A stretch of DNA of 64,000 nt from Rickettsia felis URRWXCal2 (GCA_000012145.1 CP000053.1:682001-746000); one strand, 5' to 3'; shown: positions 20,194 through 30,644, counted from the stretch's first letter. Notes: a model not told the origin generated them from the letters alone. Program-made: numbers and translations.

Positions 20194-20276
20194 TAAATAG
20201 TGTGCCTGATTTTATACCTAGAGTCAATTTATTAAGTTAATAATTTAATCTTTTTGTTAATTTGTATTAATTTAAA

Positions 20277-20888
20277 TTAATGCATGAAAATGTCGATTTC
20301 ATTCCAACCTATAAGGTCTAAATTAGCTCTTGTCGGTAAAAAGCGGAAAATATCTTGGGCAAGTTCAAGCCTATTTTCTCTAAGTAGCATTTTTTGTAAA
20401 ATATCTTTTAACTGATGCAAATAAAGCACATCTTTTGCTGCATATTCTTTTTGTTCTGAAGATAAATTGTCAGTACCCCAATAGGAAGATTGTTGTTGTT
20501 TAGAAATATTTATGGAAAGTAGCTCCCGACATAAATCCTTAAGACCGTGGCTATCAGTATAGGTTCTAACGAGCTTTGAAGATATTTTAGTACAAAAGAT
20601 ATTTTCTAAATCTATACTCAAATATTTTTTTATAGCTGCTAAATCAAATCTAGCAAAATGAAATATCTTGCATCTAGTTTTATCTAACAATAATGCTTTT
20701 AAATTAGGAGCACTATAATCTTGATTTACAAAATGAACAAGATGGGCTTCACCGTTGCCGTTACTAAATTGTAACAAACAGAGTTTATCTCTATGTAGAT
20801 TTAACCCCATTGTCTCGGTATCTATAGCAATATCCCCTTCAAGTTCAAAATTATTAGGTAGGTCGTCTTGATAAATTTTAATGTTCAT
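20277..20888 (-). CDS. rnd: Ribonuclease D-like 3'-5' exonuclease
   Basis: This DEDD-family 3'-5' exonuclease acts in the cytosol in tRNA and RNA 3' processing. The 203 residues hold only the exonuclease domain, without the HRDC domains of E. coli RNase D, as is usual for short alphaproteobacterial versions. The motifs are DTETMGLN (Asp23 and Glu25), FHFARFDLAAI for the second Asp, and YAAKDVLYLHQL for the third. The start is ATG 20888. Upstream there is a PAL-B element. Confidence 0.9.
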   Translation of the reverse strand: MNIKIYQDDLPNNFELEGDIAIDTETMGLNLHRDKLCLLQFSNGNGEAHLVHFVNQDYSAPNLKALLLDKTRCKIFHFARFDLAAIKKYLSIDLENIFCTKISSKLVRTYTDSHGLKDLCRELLSINISKQQQSSYWGTDNLSSEQKEYAAKDVLYLHQLKDILQKMLLRENRLELAQDIFRFLPTRANLDLIGWNEIDIFMH

Positions 20889-20931
20889 AAATTATGTTCA
20901 ATTCCTTTTAATCAATAATGTTGTTTTGGAT

Positions 20932-21048
20932 GTCATTCCTGCGAAAGCAGGAATCCATCATAAAGCGAGATAACCTAAGCTTTTATTTTAATTTCAAAAA
21001 TTTGCTGTATGTATACTTTTTTTGGATTCCTGCTTTCGCAGGAATGAC
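20932..21048. repeat. PAL-B palindromic element
   Basis: GTCATTCCTGCGAAAGCAGG pairs with CCTGCTTTCGCAGGAATGAC. The centre has the typical ataaagcgagat and aatttcaaaaatttgctgta sequence. It lies between rnd and the FtsB-like gene. Confidence 0.93.
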
Positions 21049-21094
21049 ATAAAAGTCATGAAACAAGACCTACAGCTCCTCGCAATGACGATGT

Positions 21095-21418
21095 TTACCT
21101 TTGACTAGGTGTATCTTTTATTGTAAACACCTGTTCTTTAGGATCTGCTACTCCTAAAACTTTCTTTGCTTGTTCTTCTAACATATCCTTATTTAGCGAT
21201 TCCGTTCGGAGTAATTTGACGTTATGTTCAAGTTCTACTCTTTCTGCTCGTAAGCCTTTTAGTTCATCATAAGCTTTTTCAAGCTGCCTATTTACTTTTA
21301 AATATGCAATAATCCCTTTGTTACCATATATGCAATGAAAAACAAAATATCCAAGCAGTAAAGCTAAAAAGATATTTAAAATTATTTTTTTAGAATGATT
21401 ATTTAAATGTATTATCAT
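21095..21418 (-). CDS. ftsB: FtsB/DivIC-family cell division protein
   Basis: This small bitopic septum-formation initiator protein is predicted to join the divisome with FtsL and FtsQ. The 107 residues have a short cytosolic N-terminus, one membrane helix at about 12-30 (IILNIFLALLLGYFVFHCIY), and a coiled coil (about 40-75, LKVNRQLEKAYDELKGLRAE). The family's C-terminal pattern DMLEEQAKKVLGVADPKEQVF follows. The start is ATG 21418. The symbol rests on domain type and length, not on synteny. Confidence 0.85.
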   Translation of the reverse strand: MIIHLNNHSKKIILNIFLALLLGYFVFHCIYGNKGIIAYLKVNRQLEKAYDELKGLRAERVELEHNVKLLRTESLNKDMLEEQAKKVLGVADPKEQVFTIKDTPSQR

Positions 21419-21441
21419 AAGTTATAATGGACCAAATTTTC

Positions 21442-21525
21442 CGTCATTGCGAGGAACGTAGTGACGAAGCAATCTCAGGATATTTGACGAGATTGCCACG
21501 CAGCCTACGGCTGCTCGCAATGACG
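21442..21525. repeat. PAL-A palindromic element
   Basis: CGTCATTGCGAGGAACGTAG pairs with the gcagcctacggctgc head and CTCGCAATGACG. It ends directly next to the cdsA stop codon. Confidence 0.92.
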
Positions 21526-21526
21526 A

Positions 21527-22210
21527 TTAGAGTATACTTATAAAAAATAATACTGGAGCGGTTAAAATAATACTATCAAATCTGTCTAGTACTCCTCCAT
21601 GACCAGGTATTATATGACCGCTATCTTTAATATTAAATTTTCGCTTTAAATATGAAATAAATAAATCACTTGATTGAGCTATTAATGCTAATATACAACT
21701 AATTATAAACAAATAAATTTTATTTGAAAAATAGTAATTTTCAATATGAAAGTTTGGTATAAAACTAGCTAATACCGCAACCAAACCTGCTGATAATACT
21801 CCGGTAACTAAACCGCTCCAAGTTTTTTTAGGACTGATTTTTGGAGCAAGTTTTGCTCCTTTAAAAGTTTTGCCGCCAATCATTGCAAAACTATCTACCG
21901 ACCAAATTATGCAAAAATAAAGCATAATAAGCCATCTATTGGTATCTTCCATACTTAAAAATGTTAATAGGCTTATAGGAATTGGAATAATAATTAGCCC
22001 GATTAATAGATAAGGAATAGAAGAATAGGTCATATTATACCATTCACTTAACATTCCCATACCCACTAATATCATTAGAATATAGAATAAAGGCTTAAAC
22101 CATAATATAGCTATAACAAATAACGGCACTAAAACTATACCGGATAGGATTCTTAAATATATATTTTGTTTATCTTTTGCCAAATGTTCTTTTCCTTTTT
22201 GAGTAATCAT
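21527..22210 (-). CDS. cdsA: Phosphatidate cytidylyltransferase
   Basis: This integral membrane enzyme makes CDP-diacylglycerol from phosphatidate and CTP for phospholipid synthesis. The 227 residues contain about seven hydrophobic segments and the C-terminal signature SDLFISYLKRKFNIKDSGHI followed by PGHGGVLDRFDS. The Asp/Lys-rich KISPKKTWSG site is also present. It is shorter than E. coli CdsA but keeps the catalytic end. It overlaps the 3' end of uppS by 41 bases, so the two are translationally linked, as in many bacteria. Confidence 0.94.
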   Translation of the reverse strand: MITQKGKEHLAKDKQNIYLRILSGIVLVPLFVIAILWFKPLFYILMILVGMGMLSEWYNMTYSSIPYLLIGLIIIPIPISLLTFLSMEDTNRWLIMLYFCIIWSVDSFAMIGGKTFKGAKLAPKISPKKTWSGLVTGVLSAGLVAVLASFIPNFHIENYYFSNKIYLFIISCILALIAQSSDLFISYLKRKFNIKDSGHIIPGHGGVLDRFDSIILTAPVLFFISIL

Positions 22211-22850
22211 TTATAGCTTCTATTATATCATCTTTATTAAAAGCGGGCCAATATTTGGGTGAGAAATATAATTCAGCATAAGCTGCTTGCCAAAGCAAGA
22301 AATTACTGATGCGATAGACCCCGCCCGGTCTTATTAATAAATCTACATCCGGCATTTCAGGATCATATAAAGCGTGTCCTATATCGCTTTCACTTATTTC
22401 TTTTTTACCGCTTGCAATAATTTTTGTGCAGGCATCAACTATTTCTTGACGACTTCCATAACTAAAAGCTATACAAAGCGTTATTTTATTATTATTTTTT
22501 GTTAATTCTATAGCATTATTTATTTGTTTTTGCAATGAGCTACTTAATAAATTAAGCCTACCTATTACTTTTATTTTAACGCCGTTTTTATGTAAACTGT
22601 TTAATTCATTTTTAAAATAAATACTTAATAATTTTATTAAGAAATCTACCTCCGTGCTTGAACGTTGCCAATTTTCGGAAGAGAAAGTATATAAAGTTAT
22701 ATAAGGTATATTAAGATTAATAAACTCAGGCAGTAATTCACGAATTTTATCGGCTCCTGCTTTATGCCCTTCAGATTTTGTTAAGTTATGCTGATCTGCC
22801 CAACGAGCATTACCGTCCATTATTATTGCTAAATGTTTTATGTTAGTCAT
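22170..22850 (-). CDS. uppS: Undecaprenyl (isoprenyl) diphosphate synthase
   Basis: This cis-prenyltransferase makes the C55 lipid carrier for peptidoglycan and surface glycans. From ATG 22850 the protein is 226 residues and begins [19 protein letters not shown], with the catalytic Asp in IMDGN (residue 12). It also has [32 protein letters not shown] and [19 protein letters not shown], with the substrate Arg. An ATG at 22877 would add nine residues that the family does not have. cdsA follows with overlap. Confidence 0.94.
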   Translation of the reverse strand: MTNIKHLAIIMDGNARWADQHNLTKSEGHKAGADKIRELLPEFINLNIPYITLYTFSSENWQRSSTEVDFLIKLLSIYFKNELNSLHKNGVKIKVIGRLNLLSSSLQKQINNAIELTKNNNKITLCIAFSYGSRQEIVDACTKIIASGKKEISESDIGHALYDPEMPDVDLLIRPGGVYRISNFLLWQAAYAELYFSPKYWPAFNKDDIIEAINDYSKRKRTFGKR

Positions 22851-22890
22851 TATTTTATATTTTAGATGTTGCTGCATGAATAGATTTTCC

Positions 22891-22984
22891 CGTCATTGCG
22901 AGCGACTGCAAGGAGCGTGGCAATCTCAGGAGTCCAACTTTATGAGATTGCCACGTCGAGACTTTGCCTCTCCTCGCAATGACA
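22891..22984. repeat. PAL-A palindromic element
   Basis: CGTCATTGCGAGCGACTGCA pairs with the gagactttgcctctc head and CTCGCAATGAC. It lies between the uppS start and the end of the histidine kinase gene, both on the reverse strand. Confidence 0.9.
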
Positions 22985-22990
22985 TCGGCG

Positions 22991-24304
22991 TCATATTTTA
23001 GGTATTTCGATTCTTACCGATAACCCGCCTAAATCCTTGCTATCTTCTAAATAAATAGAGCTTTTATGATCGTTTATTATTTCTTTAGTAATAGCAAGCC
23101 CAAGTCCTACGTTACTTGCATTATCAAGCTGTCTTGCTTTATCCGATCTATAAAACGGTTTAAATACAAGGTGTTTTTCCGTATCATCTATACCGGGACC
23201 GTTATCCTCAATAATTATAGTTACCGTAGATGAATTATCTGTCAAAGATATTTTAATTTTATTTCCATATTTTATAGCGTTACCGATTAAATTAGACAAG
23301 GCTCTTTCAAAAGAATTTGGTTTAATTCGTACTTTTGAATTATCTATATTATTAAGTTTTATAAATTCAATATCTACATGTGACCATTTATTTAAAAAAT
23401 GTTCTATCCAAGGTAATAATAAAATTTCTTCAAATTCTTCTGTACTTTCACCTTTAGCAAAATCTAAATAAGAATTTATCATTTGCTGCATAGTTAATAT
23501 ATCTTGTTTTAATCCTTTAATTTCTTCACTTCCTTCCATCAATTCAAGTTGTAGCTTCATTCTTGTTAAAGGAGTTCTAAGGTCATGCGAAATCATAGCA
23601 AGCATAGTGGTTCTTTTAGTAATTTGTTTTTCAATACGGGCTTTCATTTTTAAAAAAGCAAGCCCTGCTTTTCTTATTTCTAAAGCTCCTGAAGGTTTGA
23701 AATTTTTGCCTTTTAAAACACCTCGACCAAATTTATCCATGCTATCCGCAAGAGTGATTATTGATTTAATTTGATTTTTGGAGAAAATAATAGAAATAGA
23801 AAGTAATATAACAGTTAAAGATATAATCCATAAAACAAATATATATACTGTAGGATTAAGTAGTAATTTTGCAGGAAAAGTAATATATAATATTCCATCT
23901 TTTAATTCTAAAAATACTTCGATTTTATTTTCTTTATTTAGTTTAACTATATTTTTTTCATGGATTTTTGTAGCTAAAATATTTTTAAATATAGTTAGAG
24001 GCTCACTTAATTTAGGTTGTTTTATAGATAACTTTTTATTAAGCTGAAATTGATAAGATAAATTAAGATAATTTTCCGATAAATGGATTATCTCTCTTGA
24101 ATTATTTCTATGTTCTTTAATCAGTGATTCTATTTCATTAATAATAATAGTACTAGTATAATATGAAACATTATACCAATGACGATCGTAAAACAAAAAT
24201 ATAGCAACAATTTGCCCTATTAAAATCGGAATGATTATTATGAACATAAATCGTACAAATAATGTTCTCGGTAATAATTTAGATATAAAGTGCATAGCCC
24301 TCAT
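22991..24304 (-). CDS. envZ: EnvZ-like sensor histidine kinase
   Basis: This is the inner-membrane sensor of a two-component system. The 437 residues have TM1 at about 14-38 ([21 protein letters not shown]), a periplasmic sensor region of about 110 residues, TM2 at about 151-174, and a HAMP linker. The dimerisation/phosphoacceptor helix is [14 protein letters not shown] (His240). The ATP-binding domain has N-box [14 protein letters not shown]1 IEDNGPGID and G2 GLGLAI. The gene starts inside the response regulator gene (26-base overlap), so the two are translated together. The name follows the pairing and layout; the stimulus is unknown. Confidence 0.92.
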   Translation of the reverse strand: MRAMHFISKLLPRTLFVRFMFIIIIPILIGQIVAIFLFYDRHWYNVSYYTSTIIINEIESLIKEHRNNSREIIHLSENYLNLSYQFQLNKKLSIKQPKLSEPLTIFKNILATKIHEKNIVKLNKENKIEVFLELKDGILYITFPAKLLLNPTVYIFVLWIISLTVILLSISIIFSKNQIKSIITLADSMDKFGRGVLKGKNFKPSGALEIRKAGLAFLKMKARIEKQITKRTTMLAMISHDLRTPLTRMKLQLELMEGSEEIKGLKQDILTMQQMINSYLDFAKGESTEEFEEILLLPWIEHFLNKWSHVDIEFIKLNNIDNSKVRIKPNSFERALSNLIGNAIKYGNKIKISLTDNSSTVTIIIEDNGPGIDDTEKHLVFKPFYRSDKARQLDNASNVGLGLAITKEIINDHKSSIYLEDSKDLGGLSVRIEIPKI

Positions 24305-24959
24305 TACGCACGGTTTTTAAATATTTCGGCTCTTTTGGATTATCTTCTAGTTTACTTCTTATTCTTGTAATTTGTACGTCGATAGAACGCATACTAAGCC
24401 CGCCCATAATTTTTGAAAGCTCAAAACGACTAGTAGATTTACCGGAATTTTTTATTAATATCTCAAGTAATTTTTGTTCGGTAGAGCTAAGAGATATGAT
24501 TTGATCGTTCTTAGTGAATTCCTTTGTATCAAAATTATAGAAATTATTGCCGAATTTAATTATATTCGTTTCTTTTTTAAAGTTATTATAATTATTAATT
24601 AAATTATTTATCCGAAGTAATAATTCTCGCGGTTCAAAAGGTTTAGTTATGTAATCAGAGGCACCGGCTTCAAGTCCTTTAACACGGTCATCGGCTTCCG
24701 ATAAAGCAGTAAGCATAACTATAGGAATATTATTACCGGCATCCCTTATAGTAGTAGCAAAATCAAGCCCTGTTATTTCAGGTAACATAACATCTAAAAT
24801 AATTAAATCATAATTAGAAGTTTTTAATAGATTTTTAGCTTCTATGACTGAGCTTGCCGTTGATACTAAAAACTCGTTTTTATTTAAAAATTGCTTTAAA
24901 AGTGCTAATATTCTGCTATCATCATCTACGATTAAAATATGTGCTTTATGTGGTTGCAT
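24279..24959 (-). CDS. ompR: OmpR-family response regulator
   Basis: This is the DNA-binding partner of the downstream histidine kinase. The 226 residues comprise a receiver domain (ILIVDDDSRILALL, phosphoacceptor Asp56 in LIILDVMLPEITG, Thr in IVMLTALS and Lys in DYITKPFEPREL). A winged-helix trans_reg_C domain follows, with LSSTEQKLLEILIKNSGK, MRSIDVQITRIRSKLE and the wing [12 protein letters not shown]. The start is ATG 24959. It is one of few regulators in this window, and its targets are not visible from the sequence. Confidence 0.94.
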   Translation of the reverse strand: MQPHKAHILIVDDDSRILALLKQFLNKNEFLVSTASSVIEAKNLLKTSNYDLIILDVMLPEITGLDFATTIRDAGNNIPIVMLTALSEADDRVKGLEAGASDYITKPFEPRELLLRINNLINNYNNFKKETNIIKFGNNFYNFDTKEFTKNDQIISLSSTEQKLLEILIKNSGKSTSRFELSKIMGGLSMRSIDVQITRIRSKLEDNPKEPKYLKTVRNEGYALYI

Positions 24960-25011
24960 GTATACTCATTTAATTTGAAAATTGGTGTCGTTGCTTGCGT
25001 GAATAACGAGC

Positions 25012-25114
25012 CGTCATTGCGAGCAGCCGTAGGCTGCGTGGTAATCTCATGAAATAATAACAAACTCCTGAGATTGCTTCGCCGAATTACTACGTAATTC
25101 TTCTCGCAATGACG
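25012..25114. repeat. PAL-A palindromic element
   Basis: CGTCATTGCGAGCAGCCGTA pairs with the gaattactacgtaattc head and CTCGCAATGACG. The spacer atgaaataataacaaactcct is identical to the one at 6276-6379. It lies between the divergent ompR and ilvE-like genes. Confidence 0.93.
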
Positions 25115-25169
25115 GGTGGCCGACCTCTCACAATGACAATTGACAATACTTTAATATAAATATAGGTTA

Positions 25170-26042
25170 ATGACAATGATAAAACTAGAGCAAATTTTTT
25201 GGCATGTTTGGATTAATGGTGATTTAGTTCCTTATCAATTCGCAAGGATTCATGTTTTAACTCATAGCCTGCATTATTCAGGATCGGTGTTTGAGGGTGA
25301 GAGAGCTTATAACGGCAAAGTTTTTAAGTTAAAAGAACATACGGAAAGATTAATAAAATCAGCAGAAGCATTAGGTTTGAAAGTACCTTATAGTGTGGAC
25401 GAGATAATAAAAGCTCATGAACTTGTAATAAAACAAAATAATATTAAGGATGCGTATATAAGACCGCTTATTTGGTGTGGAGACGAATCGCTAAATATTA
25501 CTAATCCTGATTTGTCTACTAATCTTTTGATTGCCGGTATTCCATCAATGCCAAGGTCTTTTGAGAAAGGTATAAATTTGCATGTAGGCCGCTGGCGTAA
25601 AGCAATACCTGATAGCACCCCGGTACAATCTAAATCCGCCGCTCAATATAATATGGCAATAACGAGTAAAAAAGAAGCTAAAGCTCTTGGCTATGATGAT
25701 GCCTTATTACTTGATTATGAAGGATATATTGCTGAATGCACTACAACAAATATTTTCTTTGTTAAAGATAAAACATTATATACTCCAATTGCCGATAGAT
25801 TTTTAAACGGTATAACAAGACAGACTATTATTGAGATTGCAAAAGATTTAGGTCTAGAAGTAAAAGAAGAGCGTTTGAAATTAGAGCAAATAGAGAATTT
25901 TACCGGATGTTTTGTTACAGGCACGGCAATCGAGGTACAAAATATTGATTCTATAGATTTAGGCAATAAAAAGATTACTTTTGATGATCATCAAATTGCA
26001 GATCGTTTGAAAAAAGAGTATGGGCGTATTGTTAGGGAGTAG
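25170..26042 (+). CDS. ilvE: Branched-chain amino acid aminotransferase-like (PLP fold IV)
   Basis: This class IV aminotransferase of 290 residues is likely a branched-chain aminotransferase that swaps Leu/Ile/Val with 2-oxoglutarate. The N-terminal half has [20 protein letters not shown] and [16 protein letters not shown]. The candidate PLP lysine is Lys155 in [13 protein letters not shown], and the PLP-phosphate loop region is [10 protein letters not shown] and [11 protein letters not shown] second possible start is ATG 25176. No other branched-chain pathway gene is visible nearby, so a catabolic or interconversion role is as likely as biosynthesis. D-amino-acid transaminase is a less likely alternative. 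Confidence 0.88.
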   Translation: MTMIKLEQIFWHVWINGDLVPYQFARIHVLTHSLHYSGSVFEGERAYNGKVFKLKEHTERLIKSAEALGLKVPYSVDEIIKAHELVIKQNNIKDAYIRPLIWCGDESLNITNPDLSTNLLIAGIPSMPRSFEKGINLHVGRWRKAIPDSTPVQSKSAAQYNMAITSKKEAKALGYDDALLLDYEGYIAECTTTNIFFVKDKTLYTPIADRFLNGITRQTIIEIAKDLGLEVKEERLKLEQIENFTGCFVTGTAIEVQNIDSIDLGNKKITFDDHQIADRLKKEYGRIVRE

Positions 26043-26067
26043 GAAGAGCTGTGTGTGACACGCGAGC

Positions 26068-26165
26068 CGTCATTGCGAGGAAAATTATGAAGTAATTTGA
26101 CAAAGCAATCTCAGGATGTTTGACGAGATTGCCACGTCGAAACTACGTTTCTCCTCGCAATGACG
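26068..26165. repeat. PAL-A palindromic element
   Basis: CGTCATTGCGAGGAAAATTA (atgaagtaatttgac head) pairs with the gaaactacgtttc head and CTCGCAATGACG. It lies between the ilvE-like gene and dapA. Confidence 0.92.
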
Positions 26166-26189
26166 TAATTAATAAATAAGTAAAAAACA

Positions 26190-27074
26190 ATGAACAATAT
26201 ATTTAAAGGTTTAATTACCGCAGCTATAACACCTTTTAAAGATAATAAGTTAGACTTATATGCTTTAGAGAGAATTTTAAAACATCAAATAAAGTATGAA
26301 GTCGATGCAATATTAATTGCAGGTTCGACCGGTGAAGGTAGTAGTCTCAGCTTTGAAGAATATAAGTTATTACTGCAAACTAGTGTAGAAATCGTTAATA
26401 ATCGTATTCCTATAATAAGCGGATGTTCATCAAATAATACCGCTTATGCAAGAGAACTTGCAGCGGAATCTACAAAAATCAAGGTTGATGGTTTTATGGC
26501 TAGTCCACCATCTTATGTAAAACCTACCCAATACGGGATTTATAAGCATTTTGAAGCATTACATGAAGCGTGTAATCTACCTATTATGTTATATTCAGCT
26601 CCAACTAGAAGCGGAGTAGATTTTTCTGATGAGACAATATTGAGACTTAGCAAGCTACCGCGTATCTTAGCATTAAAAGATTGCGGCGTAGATTTAGAAC
26701 GTCCATTGCGGATTAGAGCAGTAGTTAAAAAGGATTTCAACATTTTAACCGGTAACGATGAAGTAGTCTTAGCTTTTAACGCACAAGGCGGGGTAGGGTG
26801 GACTTCCGTAGCTTCTAATATTGCTCCCGATATGTGTAAAGAGTTATTGGAGAAATGGAATAAGAATGACACTAAAGGAGCATTAGAAATCCATCAGAAA
26901 TTACTGCCTTTATATAAAGCATTATTTGTAGAATCTAATCCGATTCCGATAAAATATGCTGCATATTATTTAGGTTTATGTGAAAATGAAATTAGACTCC
27001 CATTAACTGAAGCAAGCGATAGTGCTAAAAAACAAATTGAAAACATTATAACATCACTATCCATAAAATTATGA
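26190..27074 (+). CDS. dapA: 4-hydroxy-tetrahydrodipicolinate synthase
   Basis: This enzyme condenses pyruvate with aspartate semialdehyde, the committed step toward diaminopimelate. The 294-residue TIM barrel has [20 protein letters not shown], the signature [14 protein letters not shown], Tyr135 in [11 protein letters not shown] and the Schiff-base Lys163 in [10 protein letters not shown]. The loop YSAPTRSG replaces the more usual YNVPGRTG, a mild divergence. The stop overlaps the smpB start (ATGA), so the two form an operon. It works in the same pathway as dapF in this window. Confidence 0.95.
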   Translation: MNNIFKGLITAAITPFKDNKLDLYALERILKHQIKYEVDAILIAGSTGEGSSLSFEEYKLLLQTSVEIVNNRIPIISGCSSNNTAYARELAAESTKIKVDGFMASPPSYVKPTQYGIYKHFEALHEACNLPIMLYSAPTRSGVDFSDETILRLSKLPRILALKDCGVDLERPLRIRAVVKKDFNILTGNDEVVLAFNAQGGVGWTSVASNIAPDMCKELLEKWNKNDTKGALEIHQKLLPLYKALFVESNPIPIKYAAYYLGLCENEIRLPLTEASDSAKKQIENIITSLSIKL

Positions 27075-27529
27075 CCGAGTATAAGAAAGTTATTGCACAA
27101 AATAAGAAAGCCCTTTTTAATTATTTTATTGAAGAAAGATTAGAAGCAGGTATTGTATTAAAGGGTAGTGAAGTACAGTCTCTGCGTCAAGGCAAAGCTT
27201 CTATAGAGGAAAGCCATGCGGCAGATACCGGACATGAGGTATTTTTGTATAACTGCCATATTGCGGAATATGAGAAAGCGAATAGATTTAATCATTCTAC
27301 TCGTAGACCTCGTAAATTATTGTTGCATACTAAAGAGATAAAGAAAATTATCGGTAGAATTAGAATAAAAGGCTATACGCTAGTAGCTCTTTCTATGTAT
27401 TTTAATAAAAAAAATAAAGTAAAAGTTGAACTTGGTATTGCTAAAGGTAAGAAATTACATGATAAAAGAGAATCAATTAAAGAAAAAGATTGGAAAAGAG
27501 ATCAAAGCAGATTAATAAGACAGAAGTAG
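27071..27529 (+). CDS. smpB: tmRNA-binding protein SmpB
   Basis: This protein partners tmRNA in trans-translation to rescue stalled ribosomes. The 152 residues contain the beta-barrel signature [19 protein letters not shown], the central [20 protein letters not shown], and the basic C-terminal tail [20 protein letters not shown] that enters the mRNA channel. The start ATG overlaps the dapA stop. The tmRNA gene itself is not in this window. Confidence 0.97.
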   Translation: MTEYKKVIAQNKKALFNYFIEERLEAGIVLKGSEVQSLRQGKASIEESHAADTGHEVFLYNCHIAEYEKANRFNHSTRRPRKLLLHTKEIKKIIGRIRIKGYTLVALSMYFNKKNKVKVELGIAKGKKLHDKRESIKEKDWKRDQSRLIRQK

Positions 27530-27544
27530 GAGTTTTGCTTTTTC

Positions 27545-27639
27545 CGTCATTGCGAGAAGAATTACGTAGTAATTCGACGAAGCAATCTAGTACCAAATTC
27601 CTGAGATTGCCGCGCGGTCTTTGACCGCTCGCAATGACA
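27545..27639. repeat. PAL-A palindromic element
   Basis: CGTCATTGCGAGAAGAATTA (cgtagtaattcga head) pairs with the gcggtctttgaccgc head and CTCGCAATGACA. It lies between smpB and the DsbA-like gene. Confidence 0.92.
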
Positions 27640-27683
27640 TTAAACAAAGCAAAAACAATCTAAAATTTTTAAAAAAGGTATTT

Positions 27684-28478
27684 ATGCAGCATATTATAGG
27701 TAAAATATTGGTTATATTTGTAGTTGTTATAGGAGTTTTATTTGTTTTCAAAACAATGAAAACGTATTCTACAAATCCGGTTTCCGTTGAGGTTAAACAA
27801 AGCGAGGATGCAAGGAAATGTGAAGAGGAAAGAGTCCAAGAAATAATCAAAGATTATTTGCTTAAAACTCCGGAAATAATAATAGAATCAATAGAAGGCT
27901 TGCAAAAACGTAAAGTACAGGAAAATGAGACTAAAGTTAATAACTATCTAAAAGATAATAAGTTAGGTATTGAAGATAGCACAAGCTTTCCTATTATAGG
28001 AAATAAAGACGGGGATGTAACAATAATTGCTTTTTATGATTACAATTGTTCTTATTGTAAAAAAGGTGATGTTTCTATAAATGAACTATTGCAAAACGAT
28101 TCAAAAGTTAAAGTTATATTACGACCGCTACCTATCCTTGGAGATGCTTCCGAATATCTGGCAAGAATAGTTTTAGCCGTTTATAAGGTTAATCCAAGTA
28201 AATTTAAAGCTGTTCATGATGAACTAATAAAAATAAGAGATGTTTCTAAGGAATCTATAAAAGAATTATTAACCGAGAATGGCTTAAATGCTACAGAAAT
28301 TGAAGAAACTGCCGATAGCAATGAGATTAAAGATTTAATTACTCAAAATATGAAAATAGCTAGAAGCCTTAGAATCCAAGGAGTACCTGCGTATATAATT
28401 GATTCAAAATTAATACCCGGGTTAATAGATTTCCCACAATTACTAAATATAGTTAAAGAAATTAGAGATGCTCGGTGA
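27684..28478 (+). CDS. DsbA-family thiol:disulfide oxidoreductase
   Basis: This 264-residue exported or membrane-anchored thioredoxin-fold protein is likely to act on periplasmic disulfides. The N-terminal hydrophobic segment (IIGKILVIFVVVIGVLFVF, about residues 4-22) is a signal anchor. A helical linker precedes the thioredoxin domain, which has the active site YDYNCSYCKK (Cys122 and Cys125) and the cis-proline loop RIQGVPAYII. The start at ATG 27684 follows an AAGG ribosome-binding site. An upstream in-frame ATG at 27621 reads through a PAL-A arm and is rejected. The layout matches Com1/DsbA-like proteins of Rickettsiales. Confidence 0.87.
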   Translation: MQHIIGKILVIFVVVIGVLFVFKTMKTYSTNPVSVEVKQSEDARKCEEERVQEIIKDYLLKTPEIIIESIEGLQKRKVQENETKVNNYLKDNKLGIEDSTSFPIIGNKDGDVTIIAFYDYNCSYCKKGDVSINELLQNDSKVKVILRPLPILGDASEYLARIVLAVYKVNPSKFKAVHDELIKIRDVSKESIKELLTENGLNATEIEETADSNEIKDLITQNMKIARSLRIQGVPAYIIDSKLIPGLIDFPQLLNIVKEIRDAR

Positions 28479-28509
28479 ATTTCAAAAATTGGCTGTGTAG
28501 GTGCCAAAT

Positions 28510-28626
28510 CGTCATTGCGAGGAAATTACGTAAGTAATTGACGAAGCAATCCAGTAAAAAATGCTAATTTATAGCATTTTTTTATTATTTTTCCTGGATT
28601 GCCGCACTCCCTACGGTCGCAATGAC
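28510..28626. repeat. PAL-A element with inserted central hairpin
   Basis: CGTCATTGCGAGGAAATTAC pairs with the degraded right arm CTACGGTCGCAATGAC. The centre is gcaatccag...ctggattgc around an aaaatgctaa/tagcattttt hairpin, as in the copy at 636-756, so these two form a PAL-A subtype. Confidence 0.88.
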
Positions 28627-28643
28627 AAAAAGCCGGTCTATCG

Positions 28644-29580
28644 CTAGAGGGTGATATCTCCATATTTAGCTTCAGTATCCCCTAAAATAGCGGAATCAAT
28701 AAAATGTTCCGTGTTTTGAGCTATAAATAATTCTAAATTATGAAGATTATGTTCTCCATACAAATTTTGATTATAATTTTTAGTGGCCTTAAATTCTGTA
28801 GCGGCTTCTACAAAATTATGTAAATAATTAATTATTACAGTATCAATATTAGAATAGTTAGCAAACTCATAATTCTTTTCACAATGGGTAAATTTTATTT
28901 TCGCACCTAATTCTAACTTTACTTCCTTGATAGGTAAATCAACATTCTTTTGTTCAAAGCTAGTATTTTTTGAAATAGTGATACAAACTTTTTTACCGGT
29001 AGTGTTAAAGTTATTAAATATTGTATTTGCACTAATAGAAATTTTTTCTAGAGATGAATTATGATCATTCAATGTCAAAGTCGTAGATCTGTATAGGTCT
29101 CCTTCTTGGACGTTAAGCTCAGTAACACGATCTTCAATATTGTATATAGAAATATTTGGTGATATATTAATATAAGTAGAACCATGATTACTTTCAAATT
29201 TAATAAAATATCCTAACTCTTTAATAATAATTCCGGTATTATTTGTTTCGACATTAACACCATTATTATAGTGAACGACAGTAGTATGATTTAAACTATA
29301 CTAATTATTATAATAAATACTTCTAAAATCATTCGTATCATCCGGAAAGATATCAGCCTCTTTAGTTTCAATTTTAGTACCTTGAATAATAATACCGGTA
29401 TTATTAGTTTCAATTTCTTTAAGCCCATTATTATAAGTATTATAAGAAATTTTAGTATTGCCAAGATCCCAAGGCTTACAGGAAATTTTAGAATCTATAT
29501 GAGAATTATAGGCATAATTGAAAATATTATACGTATCGTCATTAAGATTTATAATCGCTAAACTTATTACATTGAGGTGT
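28644..29580 (-). pseudogene. Asn-rich hypothetical protein, amber stop and lost 5' end
   Basis: On the reverse strand one frame is open from about 29580 to the stop at 28644 except for a single TAG at 29301-29303. The joined translation is about 310 residues. It is rich in Asn, Ile and Thr, and repeats the phrase ETNNTGIII twice, each followed by a similar segment, so it resembles a repetitive beta-structured protein. No ATG, GTG or TTG start is visible at the upstream end, and a PAL-A element begins about 70 bases beyond it, so the 5' end appears to be lost. The last 144 codons (from a TTG at 29078) could still be translated, but I see no ribosome-binding site. I do not recognise the family. 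Confidence 0.6.
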
Positions 29581-29647
29581 TATTATGAGGAGTGAAAGGC
29601 GTTGTGATGTGGCTCGTTTGTGTCATGCCTGTATGGAACGGTTTTTC

Positions 29648-29734
29648 CGTCATTGCGAGAAGAATTACGTAGTAATCAAGGCGAGCAATCTCAGGTGACG
29701 AGATTGCCACGTCGCTTCGCTCCTCGCAATGACG
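29648..29734. repeat. PAL-A palindromic element
   Basis: CGTCATTGCGAGAAGAATTA pairs with the gcgaagcg head and CTCGCAATGACG. It lies between the sucD end and the decayed Asn-rich gene. Confidence 0.92.
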
Positions 29735-29765
29735 CTAAAATTGGTCCAGCAATTTATATAATTAC

Positions 29766-30644
29766 TTAGCCTTTATTTAACAAATCAAACATTGTTTTAC
29801 CGATATCGGCAGGGGATCTAGTGATAGTTACGCCGGCACTTTGTAGAGCTTCAAGCTTATCTTCGGCACTTCCTTTTCCTCCGGCAATAATAGCACCGGC
29901 ATGCCCCATTCTTTTACCGGGAGGTGCTGTAATACCTGCAATAAAGCTAACAATAGGCTTCTTGATTTTTGATTGCTTGATAAACTCAGCTGCATCTTCT
30001 TCTGCATTACCGCCAATTTCACCAATCATAATAATTGCTTTTGTTTCATCATCTTTCAAAAACATATCAATACAATCAACAAAATTAGTGCCGTTAACAG
30101 GATCGCCTCCTATACCGACACATGTAGATTGTCCAAGTCCTACGGCTGTTGTCTGTGCTACTGCTTCATAAGTTAGAGTACCTGATCTTGAAACAATACC
30201 TATCGTTCCTCTTTTATGAATATGCCCAGGCATAATACCGATTTTACATTCACCCGGTGTGATAACTCCAGGGCAGTTAGGACCGATTAATCTAGTTTTA
30301 GAACCGACTAAAGCACGTTTTACTTTCACCATATCAAGTACCGGAATTCCTTCCGTTATACATACTACTACTTCGATTTCGGCATCGATTGCTTCTAATA
30401 TCGAATCAGCGGCAAAGCCGGGCGGAACATATATAACGCTTGCATTTGCACCGGTTTTTGCTTTTGCTTCATGTACGGTATTATATACAGGTAAATCAAG
30501 GTGAGTATGACCGCCTTTGCCGGGTGTAACACCGCCAACCATGTTAGTACCGTAAGCTATCGCTTGTTCAGAGTGAAAAGTTCCTTGTGAACCAGTAAAG
30601 CCCTGACAGATAACTTTTGTTTTTTTATTTATTAATATTGCCAT
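29766..30644 (-). CDS. sucD: Succinyl-CoA synthetase alpha subunit
   Basis: This subunit binds CoA and carries the phosphohistidine of the TCA-cycle enzyme that makes ATP or GTP from succinyl-CoA. The 292 residues have the CoA-binding Rossmann start [29 protein letters not shown], the signature [13 protein letters not shown] with [10 protein letters not shown], and the active-site His248 in [16 protein letters not shown]. The start is ATG 30644. sucC lies upstream on the same strand, separated by 213 bases that include a PAL-B element. Confidence 0.97.
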   Translation of the reverse strand: MAILINKKTKVICQGFTGSQGTFHSEQAIAYGTNMVGGVTPGKGGHTHLDLPVYNTVHEAKAKTGANASVIYVPPGFAADSILEAIDAEIEVVVCITEGIPVLDMVKVKRALVGSKTRLIGPNCPGVITPGECKIGIMPGHIHKRGTIGIVSRSGTLTYEAVAQTTAVGLGQSTCVGIGGDPVNGTNFVDCIDMFLKDDETKAIIMIGEIGGNAEEDAAEFIKQSKIKKPIVSFIAGITAPPGKRMGHAGAIIAGGKGSAEDKLEALQSAGVTITRSPADIGKTMFDLLNKG

